A stretch of DNA of 64,000 nucleotides from Muribaculaceae bacterium (GTDB lineage Bacteria > Bacteroidota > Bacteroidia > Bacteroidales > Muribaculaceae), in NCBI GenBank assembly GCA_014867205.1, contig WGUO01000013.1, forward strand, positions 1-64,000, written 5' to 3'. The first letter of the stretch is position 1, and each line of letters begins with the position of its first letter. The translations under genes were made by a program, and so were the position numbers. The notes beneath the pieces were generated by a model. That model was not told the origin of the DNA, searched no databases, and saw only the letters and a program-made list of their open reading frames with translations. Positions 18,509-27,773 of the stretch are shown piece by piece.

Positions 18509-19594
18509 CTATTTATTGATCGACGCCATGAGGTCTGTCATCAGGTCACTCCCCTCGAGATTGTGAAGCATTCTGACCGATATCGGCATATAGAATACCG
18601 AGGGCTTCAGGGCTGGTGGGAAATATGGGTTATATGCCATGCGCACGGCGTCCTTCTCCGTGGTCACGATAATCTTCCTCTCCCCTTTCAGGTTCTTGAA
18701 CTTCTCGGCGAGCATGTCCATATCCGTCCTTGTGAAGTCATGATGGTCAGGGAAATGACATACCACCACCTTGAACGGATACTGTCGGAAATGCCTGACG
18801 AAGCCACGCGGATTTGCTATACCTGTGACAAGCATCACAGTGTCGCGCGCCGTTAGTGATCCAATTTCCACGCGGTACGGCCGGTCATCCGGGAACACCG
18901 GTGCAGGCGTCCCGTAGACATAACGCGAGTAATAGAGATGCTGATAGGGCATGAGTCCGAGGTTGTTGCTTATAAGTCGGTATTCGAGCGGCTGCATCTC
19001 GGCGGGACATTTGGTCACAATCACCATGTCGGCCCGGTTGCGCTGATGCGGCATCTCGCGCAGTCGGCCCAACGGAAGCAGTCTGTCGTCATATATCGGA
19101 CGGTTATAGTCCATCAGCAGTATGTTGACCTTCGGCTTGACATACCGGTGCTGGAAGGCGTCATCAAGCACAATAAGCTGTATGTCGGGGAACTGGCGCA
19201 TGAGTTCCTTGATTCCTTTCCTGCGGTTCTCACACACTGCCACCCGAACGCGTCCCCCCAGCTTGCGGTATATCTGCAGCGGCTCGTCGCCGATGCTGTC
19301 GGGGGTGCTTTTGCTGTTGGCAAGAATAAATCCTCGGGTCTTGCGCTTGTAGCCACGGCTTAGCACGGCTATGTTGTACGATGATGAAAGCAGCCCGACC
19401 AGATACTCCACATGAGGCGTCTTGCCGGTTCCTCCCACTGTAATGTTGCCCACACTGACCACCGGGACGTCAAACTCCTCGACCGGGAGCACGTTGTGGT
19501 CGAATAGCCAGTTGCGTGTCTCCGTGACCGCGCCGTAGAGCCACGACATCGGCCGCAGAATGTAGGGAAGTATCTTATGGAGGTAACTGTTCAT
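18509..19594 (-). CDS. lpxK: Tetraacyldisaccharide 4'-kinase
   Basis: LpxK phosphorylates the 4' position of the lipid A precursor at the inner membrane. The 361-residue protein has an N-terminal hydrophobic stretch, the P-loop VGNITVGGTGKTPHVEYLV (about 47-65), SRGYKR, GDEPLQIYRKL and VLDDAFQHR signatures. It follows sppA by 23 bases, suggesting one transcript. Its presence indicates a lipid A containing outer membrane. Confidence 0.95.
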   Translation of the reverse strand: MNSYLHKILPYILRPMSWLYGAVTETRNWLFDHNVLPVEEFDVPVVSVGNITVGGTGKTPHVEYLVGLLSSSYNIAVLSRGYKRKTRGFILANSKSTPDSIGDEPLQIYRKLGGRVRVAVCENRRKGIKELMRQFPDIQLIVLDDAFQHRYVKPKVNILLMDYNRPIYDDRLLPLGRLREMPHQRNRADMVIVTKCPAEMQPLEYRLISNNLGLMPYQHLYYSRYVYGTPAPVFPDDRPYRVEIGSLTARDTVMLVTGIANPRGFVRHFRQYPFKVVVCHFPDHHDFTRTDMDMLAEKFKNLKGERKIIVTTEKDAVRMAYNPYFPPALKPSVFYMPISVRMLHNLEGSDLMTDLMASINK

Positions 19595-19617
19595 CGCACT
19601 TGCTGTTTTTTCGAGGC

Positions 19618-21417
19618 CTACATATTGATTTTAAACTCGGGCATTCTGGCCTGAATCGGCTGTCTCGCGAGTATTCTCTTTATGAGATATGTTCGTATCA
19701 TCTCCTCGTCGCGGGTGTCGACCGCCTTCTTCAGTTCGCCCATCGTGCCTGAGTTAAGCTGTATCATGTTCCAGATTGTCGGCTCGACCTGCGGATAGGC
19801 CGCGACATCGTAGTTGGATGCGACGTTGGCCTTCGCCGCTGTCCACTCGATCGCGTTCTGCAGATACGCCAGCGAGTCTACAAGTCCGATCTTACGGGCC
19901 GTCGACGCTGCCCATACCCGACCCTCGGCTATGCGTAGAACAGCCTCCTTCTTCATCTTGCGGCCCTTCGCCACGCGGCTTGTGAAGTCGTCGTAGCCTC
20001 GGTCCACATATTTCTGCATCACTGCCAGCTGAGTCTCATCCATCGGAACGAATCCCGACGGGAAGTTGGCGGCAGGATTCGTGCTGACTGTCGCTATATT
20101 GACGCCGATCTTGTCGAGTGTGCCCTTGAAGTTCGGTATAAGTCCGAATATGCCGATCGAGCCGGTGATGGTCAGCGGGTCGGCAAATATCTTGTCGGCA
20201 TTGGCTGAGATCCAATAGCCGCCCGATGCGGCATAGTCACCCATCGAGACTGCCAGTGGCTTGCCTTTTGACTGGAAGTAATCGAGGGCCTCCCCTATCT
20301 GCGTGCTGCCGTATACGGAGCCGCCGGGCGAGTTGACACGCAGCACGAGTCCCTTCACCTTGTCGTTATCGGCAAGCTTGACGATAACGGGCACCAGTTT
20401 CTCGTAGTTTATCTGGTTATTGTTGCCGTCAGCAATCTCACCGACGGCATAAAGCACGGCTATCTGGTTCTTGGAATTATATGCGGCTGCCCAGGGGGAC
20501 GCGGCGGCGAGGGTCGACGGGCTGACAAAATTCAGTTTCTCGACCTCACGACCGGAGATTTCCGCAAGTCGCTTGTTTATCTCACGCTCATATGCCAGTG
20601 AGTCGACGAGATGCGCCTTGACGGCAAAGTCGGGCTTGGCGAACGCTATGAAGTCCTTGCTTACAAGCGTGTCGATCGAGGCTGCCGTCACTCCCTTGCG
20701 CGACTCGGCGATCCTGTCTCGAAGATAGCCCCACATGCTGTTGAGCAGTGTATCCATCTGCGCGCGTGCCGGCTCGCTCATGTTTTCGAGTATATATGGC
20801 TCTACGGCCGACTTGTATGTTCCGACCTTCACTACCTGGAACTGCACGCCCAGTTTGTCGAGTAGTCCCTTCATGAAGAAACTTGACGTTGACATGCCTC
20901 GAAGCCCCATCTCGCCGGCCGGATTCATATAGATTGTGTCGGCCACAGAGGCTATGAAGTAACACCCCTGGCCGAACGAGTCGGCATAGGCTATGATCTT
21001 TTTCTTGCCGCCGGTGGTTTTCTTGAACTCCTCAAGCTCATGGCGTATTGCGTTGAGTGTGGCGGGACCGGCCCCAAGCGATCCGCATTTCAGGTATATG
21101 GCCACGATATCGTCATTCGTGGCCGCCTCGCGGATCGACTGCACTATGACATCAAGGGTCTGCGGCATCTCGAGCGATCCGTTAAGTATTGATCCGAGAT
21201 CAGGCTCAAGCTCACTCTCGCGCTCGTCGATAATGCCGTCAAGCTCTATCTTCAGAATGCTCCGCGATTTTACCTGCTCGGCCTGGGCGCCCGACGACAT
21301 GGCCAGATTCCCGGCGAGCCCTATGACCAGCAGAACGGCTGAGAAAAGGAACAGTGCCAGCGCGATCCACGCGCCGACAAACGATGACAGCATATTGAGT
21401 AAGAACCGTTTTAACAT
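19618..21417 (-). CDS. sppA: Signal peptide peptidase SppA, 67K type
   Basis: A 599-residue, two-domain S49 serine protease that removes signal peptides left in the inner membrane. There is one N-terminal membrane helix (about 10-35). The catalytic lysine is expected in VGTYKSAVEPY (about residue 205) and the catalytic serine in GDYAASGGYWISANAD (about residue 400), as in the E. coli 67K enzyme. Length matches the long form of the family. The lpxK gene follows by 23 bases. Confidence 0.95.
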   Translation of the reverse strand: MLKRFLLNMLSSFVGAWIALALFLFSAVLLVIGLAGNLAMSSGAQAEQVKSRSILKIELDGIIDERESELEPDLGSILNGSLEMPQTLDVIVQSIREAATNDDIVAIYLKCGSLGAGPATLNAIRHELEEFKKTTGGKKKIIAYADSFGQGCYFIASVADTIYMNPAGEMGLRGMSTSSFFMKGLLDKLGVQFQVVKVGTYKSAVEPYILENMSEPARAQMDTLLNSMWGYLRDRIAESRKGVTAASIDTLVSKDFIAFAKPDFAVKAHLVDSLAYEREINKRLAEISGREVEKLNFVSPSTLAAASPWAAAYNSKNQIAVLYAVGEIADGNNNQINYEKLVPVIVKLADNDKVKGLVLRVNSPGGSVYGSTQIGEALDYFQSKGKPLAVSMGDYAASGGYWISANADKIFADPLTITGSIGIFGLIPNFKGTLDKIGVNIATVSTNPAANFPSGFVPMDETQLAVMQKYVDRGYDDFTSRVAKGRKMKKEAVLRIAEGRVWAASTARKIGLVDSLAYLQNAIEWTAAKANVASNYDVAAYPQVEPTIWNMIQLNSGTMGELKKAVDTRDEEMIRTYLIKRILARQPIQARMPEFKINM

Positions 21418-21509
21418 TCTGATTCGTTTTTTTGTGCGTGCATCGCTGACACACGCGGTTATTGTTATTCTATTATTGGCTCCGGCCCGTTGTCAGGTGT
21501 ATCCGGGAC

Positions 21510-22892
21510 TTACATCGACTCGATCACCGCAATCATGTCGCGGGCGAGCTGATCGGCTTTCTCGAGAGTCTCAGCCTCGCTGTAGATGCGGATGATCGGC
21601 TCGGTGTTGGACTTGCGCAGATGCACCCAGCAGTCGGGGAAATCGATCTTTACGCCGTCGATATCGGTTACGCGCTCGTTTGCATATTTCTTTTTTACTG
21701 CCTCAAGTATCGCGTCTACGTCTATGTCGGGAGTCAGTTCAATCTTGTTCTTGGCTATGGCATACTGGGGAAGTAATGCCTTTATCTCGGTGACCTTGCG
21801 GCCCGATTTCGCCATAAGGGTCAGGAAGAGAGCCACACCCACCAGCGCGTCGCGCCCGTAGTGTATCTCGGGATATATTACTCCGCCATTTCCTTCGCCG
21901 CCAATAACTGCTCCGACCTCTTTCATCTTGGTCACGACATTTACCTCGCCGACTGCCGCCGCTGTATAGACTCCGCCGTGACGCTCGGTCACGTCGCGCA
22001 GTCCGCGCGATGAGCTCAGGTTGGATACCGTGGCTCCGGGTGTGTGCGACAGCACATAGTCGGCTATCGCGACAAGCGTGTTCTCCTCGACAAACATCTC
22101 GCCGTTCTCCATGACTATCGCCAGACGGTCTACATCGGGATCAACCACGAAACCGACATCTGCGGTGGAGTTCTTCATCACCTCAGCGATCTGCGTGAGG
22201 TTCTGGGGTATAGGCTCGGGCGTATGGGCGAACTTGCCGGTCGCCTCGCAGTTAAGCTCTATGATGTTGCGAACACCGAGCGCACGGAGCAACTGCGGGA
22301 TTATCACGCCGCCGATCGAGTTGACGGCGTCAACGGCCACAGTGAAGTCGGCCTTGCGTATGGCCTCGACATCAACGAGAGCGAGGTTCTTGACAAGGTC
22401 GATGTGATGCAGTATGTAGGCGTCGTTATGATATTCCTTTCCAAGATCCATCACCTCAGAGAATTCATAGTAGTCGGCGTCGGCCATGCGGATTACCTCC
22501 TTGCCCTCGGCGTCGCTCAGGAACTCGCCATTGGCATTGAGCAGCTTAAGCGCGTTCCACTGCACGGGGTTATGGCTCGCTGTGATGATTATGCCGCCGC
22601 ATGCTTTCTCGGCAGTTACCGCCAGCTCGGTGGTCGGGGTCGAGGCCATCCCTATGTTGATGACATCGAATCCCATCGACATCAGCGTGCCAACGACAAG
22701 GTGCTCTACCATCTTGCCCGACAGTCGGGCGTCGCGGCCCACAACTATCGAGTTGCTCTCACCTTTATAGTTCTTGCGGATAAATGCTGCATAGGCGGCT
22801 GTGAACTTAACTACATCCACACCGCTGAGGCCATCGCCCTGACGGCCTCCGATTGTTCCTCTGATTCCTGATATAGATTTGATTAATGCCAT
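21510..22892 (-). CDS. glmM: Phosphoglucosamine mutase / phosphohexomutase
   Basis: The 460-residue enzyme interconverts hexose 1- and 6-phosphates. The start MALIKSISGIRGTIGG, the phosphoserine loop ITASHNPVQWNALKLLN (about 100), metal site DPDVDRLAI and the sugar-recognition GEGNGGVIYPEIHYGRDAL fit the GlmM/archaeal-type branch common in Bacteroidota; the product would be glucosamine 1-phosphate for peptidoglycan and lipid A. ManB-type specificity cannot be excluded. The start at 22892 is the first ATG; the upstream lipoprotein gene ends next to it, so the genes are coupled. Confidence 0.88.
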   Translation of the reverse strand: MALIKSISGIRGTIGGRQGDGLSGVDVVKFTAAYAAFIRKNYKGESNSIVVGRDARLSGKMVEHLVVGTLMSMGFDVINIGMASTPTTELAVTAEKACGGIIITASHNPVQWNALKLLNANGEFLSDAEGKEVIRMADADYYEFSEVMDLGKEYHNDAYILHHIDLVKNLALVDVEAIRKADFTVAVDAVNSIGGVIIPQLLRALGVRNIIELNCEATGKFAHTPEPIPQNLTQIAEVMKNSTADVGFVVDPDVDRLAIVMENGEMFVEENTLVAIADYVLSHTPGATVSNLSSSRGLRDVTERHGGVYTAAAVGEVNVVTKMKEVGAVIGGEGNGGVIYPEIHYGRDALVGVALFLTLMAKSGRKVTEIKALLPQYAIAKNKIELTPDIDVDAILEAVKKKYANERVTDIDGVKIDFPDCWVHLRKSNTEPIIRIYSEAETLEKADQLARDMIAVIESM

Positions 22893-22894
22893 AA

Positions 22895-23479
22895 TCAATA
22901 TTCTGCTTTAAAGTATTTTAAACTTTTGTATACAAAGGGAATGCAGTCGCTCACATTCTCCGCGGAACCATCGATAGACTTTACAATCAGGTCTACCTCG
23001 CAGTTGTAGCCGAGATAGTTGAGCGGTACCTGAATTCCGGTGCCGTACTTGGTAGTGCTCGTCAGTACATTATTACCGTATACGAAATGCATTCCACCGA
23101 GGTTCGAGCCCATGTCGTCGGCATTTCCCTCGCCATCACTAAGGTTCGTCTTCTCATACAGGAACTTGATGTTCTGGCGCATAAACCGGAAATAGACCGT
23201 CTGGCCTTTCTCGGGGCGGTCGTTCATGTCACCTGTGCGAATCACACGCATATATACCGTTCCGTCGGCATTCATCCGGTAGAACGGTGCATCGGGGCCG
23301 ATCTCGAACACCGAGTCTTCGGGTACTCTCGTCTCGACCCTGTTCTGCGCAAGGTACCAGTTGACGGCACGCTCTTCCTCACGCAGCAAGTCGGAGTAAC
23401 TCTTTCCCTCCTCACAGGCCGTCATCAGCAATAGAAGCGCGGCACTCAGCAGCCCGATTATCTTTGTCTTTATTGTCAT
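22895..23479 (-). CDS. DUF4827-type lipoprotein
   Basis: A 194-residue exported lipoprotein: signal sequence with lipobox LMTAC (cysteine at about residue 21), then a FKBP-like or beta-rich domain (DRPEKGQTVYFRFMRQNIKFLYE, GTGIQVPLNYLGYNCEVDLIVKS). The pattern matches Bacteroidales DUF4827 proteins, some of which resemble peptidyl-prolyl isomerases but lack proven activity. It sits between the DHH phosphoesterase and glmM in what looks like one transcript. Confidence 0.8.
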   Translation of the reverse strand: MTIKTKIIGLLSAALLLLMTACEEGKSYSDLLREEERAVNWYLAQNRVETRVPEDSVFEIGPDAPFYRMNADGTVYMRVIRTGDMNDRPEKGQTVYFRFMRQNIKFLYEKTNLSDGEGNADDMGSNLGGMHFVYGNNVLTSTTKYGTGIQVPLNYLGYNCEVDLIVKSIDGSAENVSDCIPFVYKSLKYFKAEY

Positions 23480-23518
23480 AAATTCGTTTCGATAGTTTAG
23501 GGTAATCTATAATTAGTT

Positions 23519-24568
23519 TCAGCGTATCTCAAGTTTGTCAAGTTTCTGAGGCAGATGTTTGTCATAATCGGCCATATGCTCCAGAAACAGTTCGCGACAT
23601 TCGTCGAGCGTGCCATAGAACTCGCCGCCGGCGGCCATCTGATGGCCTCCGCCGTTGAAGAGGTCACGACATATGTCGCATACAGGGAAACCATACTTGC
23701 TGCGTGTCGAGACCTTGATGCAGTCGGAGTCCTCGCGCATGAACACGCTGTACACAATTCCCCGTATGTCGAGCGGCATGTTCACCAGACCCTCGGTGTC
23801 TCCCTTCTGGTATTTGAACTCTGCCAGGTCCTCCTTGGAGAGCACGATCAGGGCGCAGCGGCTCGTCTCGAATATCCTCAGGCGGTTGAGCAGCGCGAAA
23901 CTGTTGAGTCGCAGGGCATCGTACGAGGTCGCCTTCAGGGCTTCGTCGACTATCATCTTCTTGTTGACCTCCTTTTCAAGCAGACGCATCATGATCTCGT
24001 AGATCTCCGGATTGTCGCAGTTGACCGTGAAGTTCTGCGTGTCGGTGATGATTCCTGTCAGCAGGCATGTCGCAGACTCCCTGTTGACAAGGCCGTAATA
24101 CCCGCAGGCTGCTATTATACGGAACGCAAGCTCGCAGGTCGATGACATCTCGGGATATGAGAACTTTACCCCGCACTTGATGTCGGGGTCACGGTGGTGG
24201 TCGATCAGCACCTTGTCGCAGGTGGCGTTCTCTATCAGCGAGGCCATGCCCCCCTGCCGGCTCGCGGTGTTGAAGTCACACATTATGATCAGGCCGGCCT
24301 CGCCCACGAGACGAGTGCAGTAGGGGTCATACTGAGTATAGACCGCGAGGGTCTTGATGCCGGGCAGAAAGTGCAGCGAGCGAGGCGCACGGTCGGGCAC
24401 TACCACACTCACATCCTTGCCCATCGTCCTGAGGAGATGATACAGACCGAGGGTGCTCCCGATGGCGTCGCCGTCGGGCCGCATGTGACACGTGAGTATT
24501 ATCCTGTCATGCTTCTCAAGCAGACGTTTGAACTCAACTATACTTTCTGAATCCAGTATATTCTTCAT
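23519..24568 (-). CDS. DHH-family phosphoesterase (NrnA-like oligoribonuclease)
   Basis: This 349-residue protein has the DHH/DHHA1 layout of NrnA, which degrades 2-5 nt RNA and can dephosphorylate pAp. Motifs in order are HMRPDGDAIGSTLGLYHLL (about 24-42), MCDFNTASRQGG, LIDHHRDPD (the DHH triad, about 123) and the C-terminal FNGGGHQMAAGG (about 325). I start it at the ATG at 24568 (MKNILDSES) because an upstream candidate overlaps the TATATTTG promoter box. Confidence 0.9.
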   Translation of the reverse strand: MKNILDSESIVEFKRLLEKHDRIILTCHMRPDGDAIGSTLGLYHLLRTMGKDVSVVVPDRAPRSLHFLPGIKTLAVYTQYDPYCTRLVGEAGLIIMCDFNTASRQGGMASLIENATCDKVLIDHHRDPDIKCGVKFSYPEMSSTCELAFRIIAACGYYGLVNRESATCLLTGIITDTQNFTVNCDNPEIYEIMMRLLEKEVNKKMIVDEALKATSYDALRLNSFALLNRLRIFETSRCALIVLSKEDLAEFKYQKGDTEGLVNMPLDIRGIVYSVFMREDSDCIKVSTRSKYGFPVCDICRDLFNGGGHQMAAGGEFYGTLDECRELFLEHMADYDKHLPQKLDKLEIR

Positions 24569-24586
24569 TCTCGATTGTTCAATTTG

Positions 24587-24594
24587 CAAATATA
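24587..24594 (-). promoter_or_regulatory. Promoter -7 box for the DHH-DUF4827-glmM transcript
   Basis: Minus-strand TATATTTG, exact TAnnTTTG. Expected start near 24583, only about 15 nt before the ATG. Confidence 0.55.
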
Positions 24595-24652
24595 GTAAAT
24601 TCTTGCCTAAGTCTTGGTCTTTATTGTAAAAAATATTAAATGGGCTACACGA

Positions 24653-24958
24653 TCAGGAGTCTGTTCCCCCTTTTCGTCCGCTTCGCGGTGTGCGCTCCGA
24701 CACACTTTCAGAGGCACCCCCGCAACTCATGAACGTGCTCTTTTTAGTACACTCGTCGGTCGACGGACAGTCATTGCACGATTCCGGCTTTTGTTCGGTC
24801 GTGTCTATCATTTTCTTTTTCTTGCATGTCTCCGCCAGGCTGCACCCGGCGCAGCGGACACCCGCCCCTGGCCGTTTGCGCACCAGAGAGTATACCAGCC
24901 ATATTACTATCGCGGCGAGTATTATAAAGACTATTATGTATTGTGTTTTCGCTGACAT
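24653..24958 (-). CDS. FeoB-associated Cys-rich membrane protein-like
   Basis: A 101-residue protein: one N-terminal membrane helix (about 7-24) followed by a cytoplasmic Cys-rich part with RCAGCSLAETC and SCNDCPSTDEC pairs and a final CGG. This is the layout of FeoB-associated Cys-rich (FeoC-like/P12) proteins, possibly binding an Fe-S cluster or iron. No feoB is present in the window; the gene follows topB by one base instead. Naming is therefore by resemblance only. Confidence 0.65.
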   Translation of the reverse strand: MSAKTQYIIVFIILAAIVIWLVYSLVRKRPGAGVRCAGCSLAETCKKKKMIDTTEQKPESCNDCPSTDECTKKSTFMSCGGASESVSERTPRSGRKGGTDS

Positions 24959-24959
24959 A

Positions 24960-26858
24960 TCAGTGTGTGTTCTCGGTTTGGCCGGTGGCTCCGTCAGGCT
25001 TTTTCTTTCCGGTTGCCGCCTTCTTTTTTAATTTCTGGTCTTTTGTCTCCATCTCCGCCTGGATCCGTCGGTTGGAGGGGTCGCGCATCACGGCCTGAGT
25101 TATCTCGGTTATCATGGTCTTAAGTTGACTGATGAATTCCGAGGCATTGTATGTGCCGCCCTCAATCTGCCTGAGTCGTCCTTCCCATATGCCTGTCAGT
25201 TTCGCGCTTTTCAGCAGGTCTTCCTTGATCAGCCCTATCAGGTCTATTCCGGCCTGCGTGGCGCGGAGTGACTTGCGCTCCTGACGTATATACCCCCTTT
25301 TGTAGAGTATCTCGATGATCGCCGCACGTGTCGAGGGGCGACCGATTCCGTTGGCCTTGAGCGACTCGCGCAGGTCTTCGTCGTCGACTGTCGAGCCGGC
25401 TGTCTCCATAGCCTTGAGCAGCGTGCCTTCCGTGTAGTATTTTGGTGGCTGCGTTGTCTTCTTGGCAAGAAATGGCTCGTGCGGGCCGCTCTCCCCCACA
25501 GTGAATACCGGGAGCACCGATGTGTCACTGTCCTGTTCTTCCTCCTTGCGGTCTTCCGCCTGGGTCTTGTTTTTGGCGTAGACGGCCTTCCACCCGGGGT
25601 CGGTTATCACGCGGCCCGTGGCCTTGAAGGCGACCTTTCCGGCCTTGGCGGAGACGGTGGTCTGCTCGAAGGCGCAGTCGGGATAGAACACGGAGATGAA
25701 ACGCAGTGCGATCGTATGGAATACGCGTTTCTCATCCAGGCTGAGTCCCTGTGGAAGTGGCTGGCCGGTGGGTATGATGGCATGGTGGTCGGTAACCTTG
25801 GAGTTGTCGAACACCTTCTTGCTCTTGCGGAGCTTGCTGCCGAGTATCGGCTTGAGAAGTTCGGAGTACGGCTTCAGCGACTGGAGCACCCCCTGACACT
25901 TGGGATATATGTCGTCGGTGAGATAGGTGGTGTCGACTCGCGGATATGTAGTCAGCTTTTTCTCATAGAGCGACTGTATGGTGCGAAGCGTCTGGTCGGC
26001 GCTCATGCCATACTTCTTGTTACATTCGACCTGAAGCGAGGTCAGGTCGAAGAGTCGCGGGGGCGCCTCCTTGCCGTTCTTCTTGGTTATTCCGGTTATC
26101 TTAAGGGGCTCTTGCCGCACTTGGTCAAGCATGGCGTTGCCGTCGGCCTCCTTCTCGTATGGGTCAAGAGCGGATGTGAATATGGCGTTTCTATATTTTG
26201 TCCGCAGTTCCCAGGAATCGCGGGGAACGAAATTCTCGATCTCTTTCTGTCTGTTCACCACAAGAGCGAGTGTCGGTGTCTGGACTCGCCCGAGCGACAG
26301 CACCTGCCGGTTGGAGCCATATTTCAGCGTGTAGAGGCGCGTGGCGTTCATGCCGAGCAGCCAGTCCCCTATCGCCCGGCATAATCCGGCCGTGTAGAGT
26401 GTCTCGAGGTCTTTCTGGTCCCGCAGTTTTGCAAACCCCTCGCGCACGGCCTCGTCGGTCAGCGAACTGACCCATAGACGCTTGACCGGCTTGTTGCATC
26501 CGGCCTTCTGCATTACCCAGCGCTGTATCAACTCGCCCTCCTGGCCGGCATCGCCGCAGTTTATCACCTCGTCACACTGCTCTATCAGTGTCTTGATGGT
26601 GTTGAACTGCTGCTCAATTCCCTTGTCGTCCTTAAGCTTGATTCCGAATTTGTCGGGTATCATGGGGAGATACGAGAGTGCCCAGTGCCGCCATCTGTCC
26701 TGATAGTCGGCTGGTTCCTTGAGCTCGCAGAGGTGCCCGAAGGTCCATGTGACACAGTAGCCGTTGCCCTCGAAATATCCGGGACGACGGGTAGTTGCGC
26801 CAAGTATGCGTGCTATGTCCTGGCCTACGCTCGGTTTCTCTGTTATGCAGACAATCAT
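24960..26858 (-). CDS. topB: DNA topoisomerase III (type IA)
   Basis: A 632-residue type IA topoisomerase. The Toprim start MIVCITEKPSVGQDIARILGA, the acidic NCGDAGQEGELIQRW motif (about 95-110) and the active-site tyrosine in LTTYPRVDTTYLTDDIY (about 305) are all present. It decatenates DNA. A Lys-rich, polar tail replaces zinc fingers. It lies in a probable mtnN-mazG-topB-Cys-rich operon. Topo III copies are also found on mobile elements, but here the neighbours are housekeeping genes. Confidence 0.94.
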   Translation of the reverse strand: MIVCITEKPSVGQDIARILGATTRRPGYFEGNGYCVTWTFGHLCELKEPADYQDRWRHWALSYLPMIPDKFGIKLKDDKGIEQQFNTIKTLIEQCDEVINCGDAGQEGELIQRWVMQKAGCNKPVKRLWVSSLTDEAVREGFAKLRDQKDLETLYTAGLCRAIGDWLLGMNATRLYTLKYGSNRQVLSLGRVQTPTLALVVNRQKEIENFVPRDSWELRTKYRNAIFTSALDPYEKEADGNAMLDQVRQEPLKITGITKKNGKEAPPRLFDLTSLQVECNKKYGMSADQTLRTIQSLYEKKLTTYPRVDTTYLTDDIYPKCQGVLQSLKPYSELLKPILGSKLRKSKKVFDNSKVTDHHAIIPTGQPLPQGLSLDEKRVFHTIALRFISVFYPDCAFEQTTVSAKAGKVAFKATGRVITDPGWKAVYAKNKTQAEDRKEEEQDSDTSVLPVFTVGESGPHEPFLAKKTTQPPKYYTEGTLLKAMETAGSTVDDEDLRESLKANGIGRPSTRAAIIEILYKRGYIRQERKSLRATQAGIDLIGLIKEDLLKSAKLTGIWEGRLRQIEGGTYNASEFISQLKTMITEITQAVMRDPSNRRIQAEMETKDQKLKKKAATGKKKPDGATGQTENTH

Positions 26859-26866
26859 TCGCTTTC

Positions 26867-27691
26867 TCAGTCTTGCTGACTACCGTTATTCTTCGCGGAG
26901 TTTATGCGTTTTGCCTCCTCCCATATCTTGTCCATCTCGGCGAGATTGACGTCGCCAAAGTTGCGGCCTGTCTCCTTGAGTCTTTTCTCTATGTAGTTGA
27001 ACCTGCTGATAAACTTGCGGTTGGTGCGCTCCAGGGCGTTCTCGGGGTCCACGCCATAGAGCCTGGCGGCATTGACTACGGCAAAGAGCAGGTCTCCGAA
27101 CTCGGCCTCTACATCTTGCATGTCGCACTTCCCCTCGGGAGCCGTTATCTCGGCCTCGACCTCGGCGATCTCTTCCTTGACCTTTTCCCACACCTGCTCG
27201 CGCTCCTCCCAGTCGAAACCTACGTTGCGCGCCTTCTCCTGTATGCGGTTGGCCTTGATGAGCGCGGGGAGCGCGGAGGGAACTCCCGACAGCACCGTCT
27301 TGTTGCCGTCTTTCTCTTTCTGCTTTATCTTCTCCCAGTTCTGCGCCACCTGGTCGGGTGTCTCGGCTTCGACGTTGCCGTAGATGTGAGGATGCCTGAA
27401 TATGAGTTTGCGCGTCAGTTTGTCGCAGACGTCGGCAAGGTCAAACTCACCTTTCTCCTCGCCTATCTTCGCATAGAAAGCCACATGCAGCAGCACGTCG
27501 CCGAGTTCCTTGCATATGTTGGGGTTGTCTTCGGCTATCAGTGCGTCGCAGAGCTCGTAGACCTCCTCTATGGTATTGGGGCGCAATGACTCGTTGGTCT
27601 GCTTGCGGTCCCACGGACACTTCTCTCGCAGAGTGTCAAGCACGTCGAGAAAGTCGCCGAATGCCTTCAGTTTCTCTTCTTTTGTATGCAT
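26867..27691 (-). CDS. mazG: Nucleoside triphosphate pyrophosphohydrolase MazG
   Basis: The 274-residue, two-domain MazG hydrolyses NTPs to NMPs and pyrophosphate, clearing damaged nucleotides. The first domain has CPWDRKQTNESLRPNTIEEVYELCDAL and a KELGDVLLHVAFYA metal-binding motif (about 20-95); the second has EVEAEITAPEG and EFGDLLFAVVNAARLYGVDPENAL (about 170-235). I start at the ATG at 27691 (MHTKEEKLKAF), which aligns with the family's usual beginning. It ends 8 bases before topB. Confidence 0.95.
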   Translation of the reverse strand: MHTKEEKLKAFGDFLDVLDTLREKCPWDRKQTNESLRPNTIEEVYELCDALIAEDNPNICKELGDVLLHVAFYAKIGEEKGEFDLADVCDKLTRKLIFRHPHIYGNVEAETPDQVAQNWEKIKQKEKDGNKTVLSGVPSALPALIKANRIQEKARNVGFDWEEREQVWEKVKEEIAEVEAEITAPEGKCDMQDVEAEFGDLLFAVVNAARLYGVDPENALERTNRKFISRFNYIEKRLKETGRNFGDVNLAEMDKIWEEAKRINSAKNNGSQQD

Positions 27692-27773
27692 GATCCTAAT
27701 TACATTTGTAAGCAAGCGTGCCTTAATCTCATATTATACCTGTCTTGCCTTCTTATTTCAGTCTTGCTTTCCT

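Noticed and set aside
22044..22871. A 275-codon plus-strand frame
   Set aside because: Antisense to glmM; no domain.
25479..26384. A 301-codon plus-strand frame
   Set aside because: Antisense shadow of topB, which has all type IA topoisomerase motifs.
24960..26858. topB as part of a conjugative element
   Set aside because: Its neighbours are mtnN and mazG in a tight housekeeping operon, with no transfer genes in view.
26795..27589. A 264-codon plus-strand frame
   Set aside because: Antisense to mazG and the topB start.
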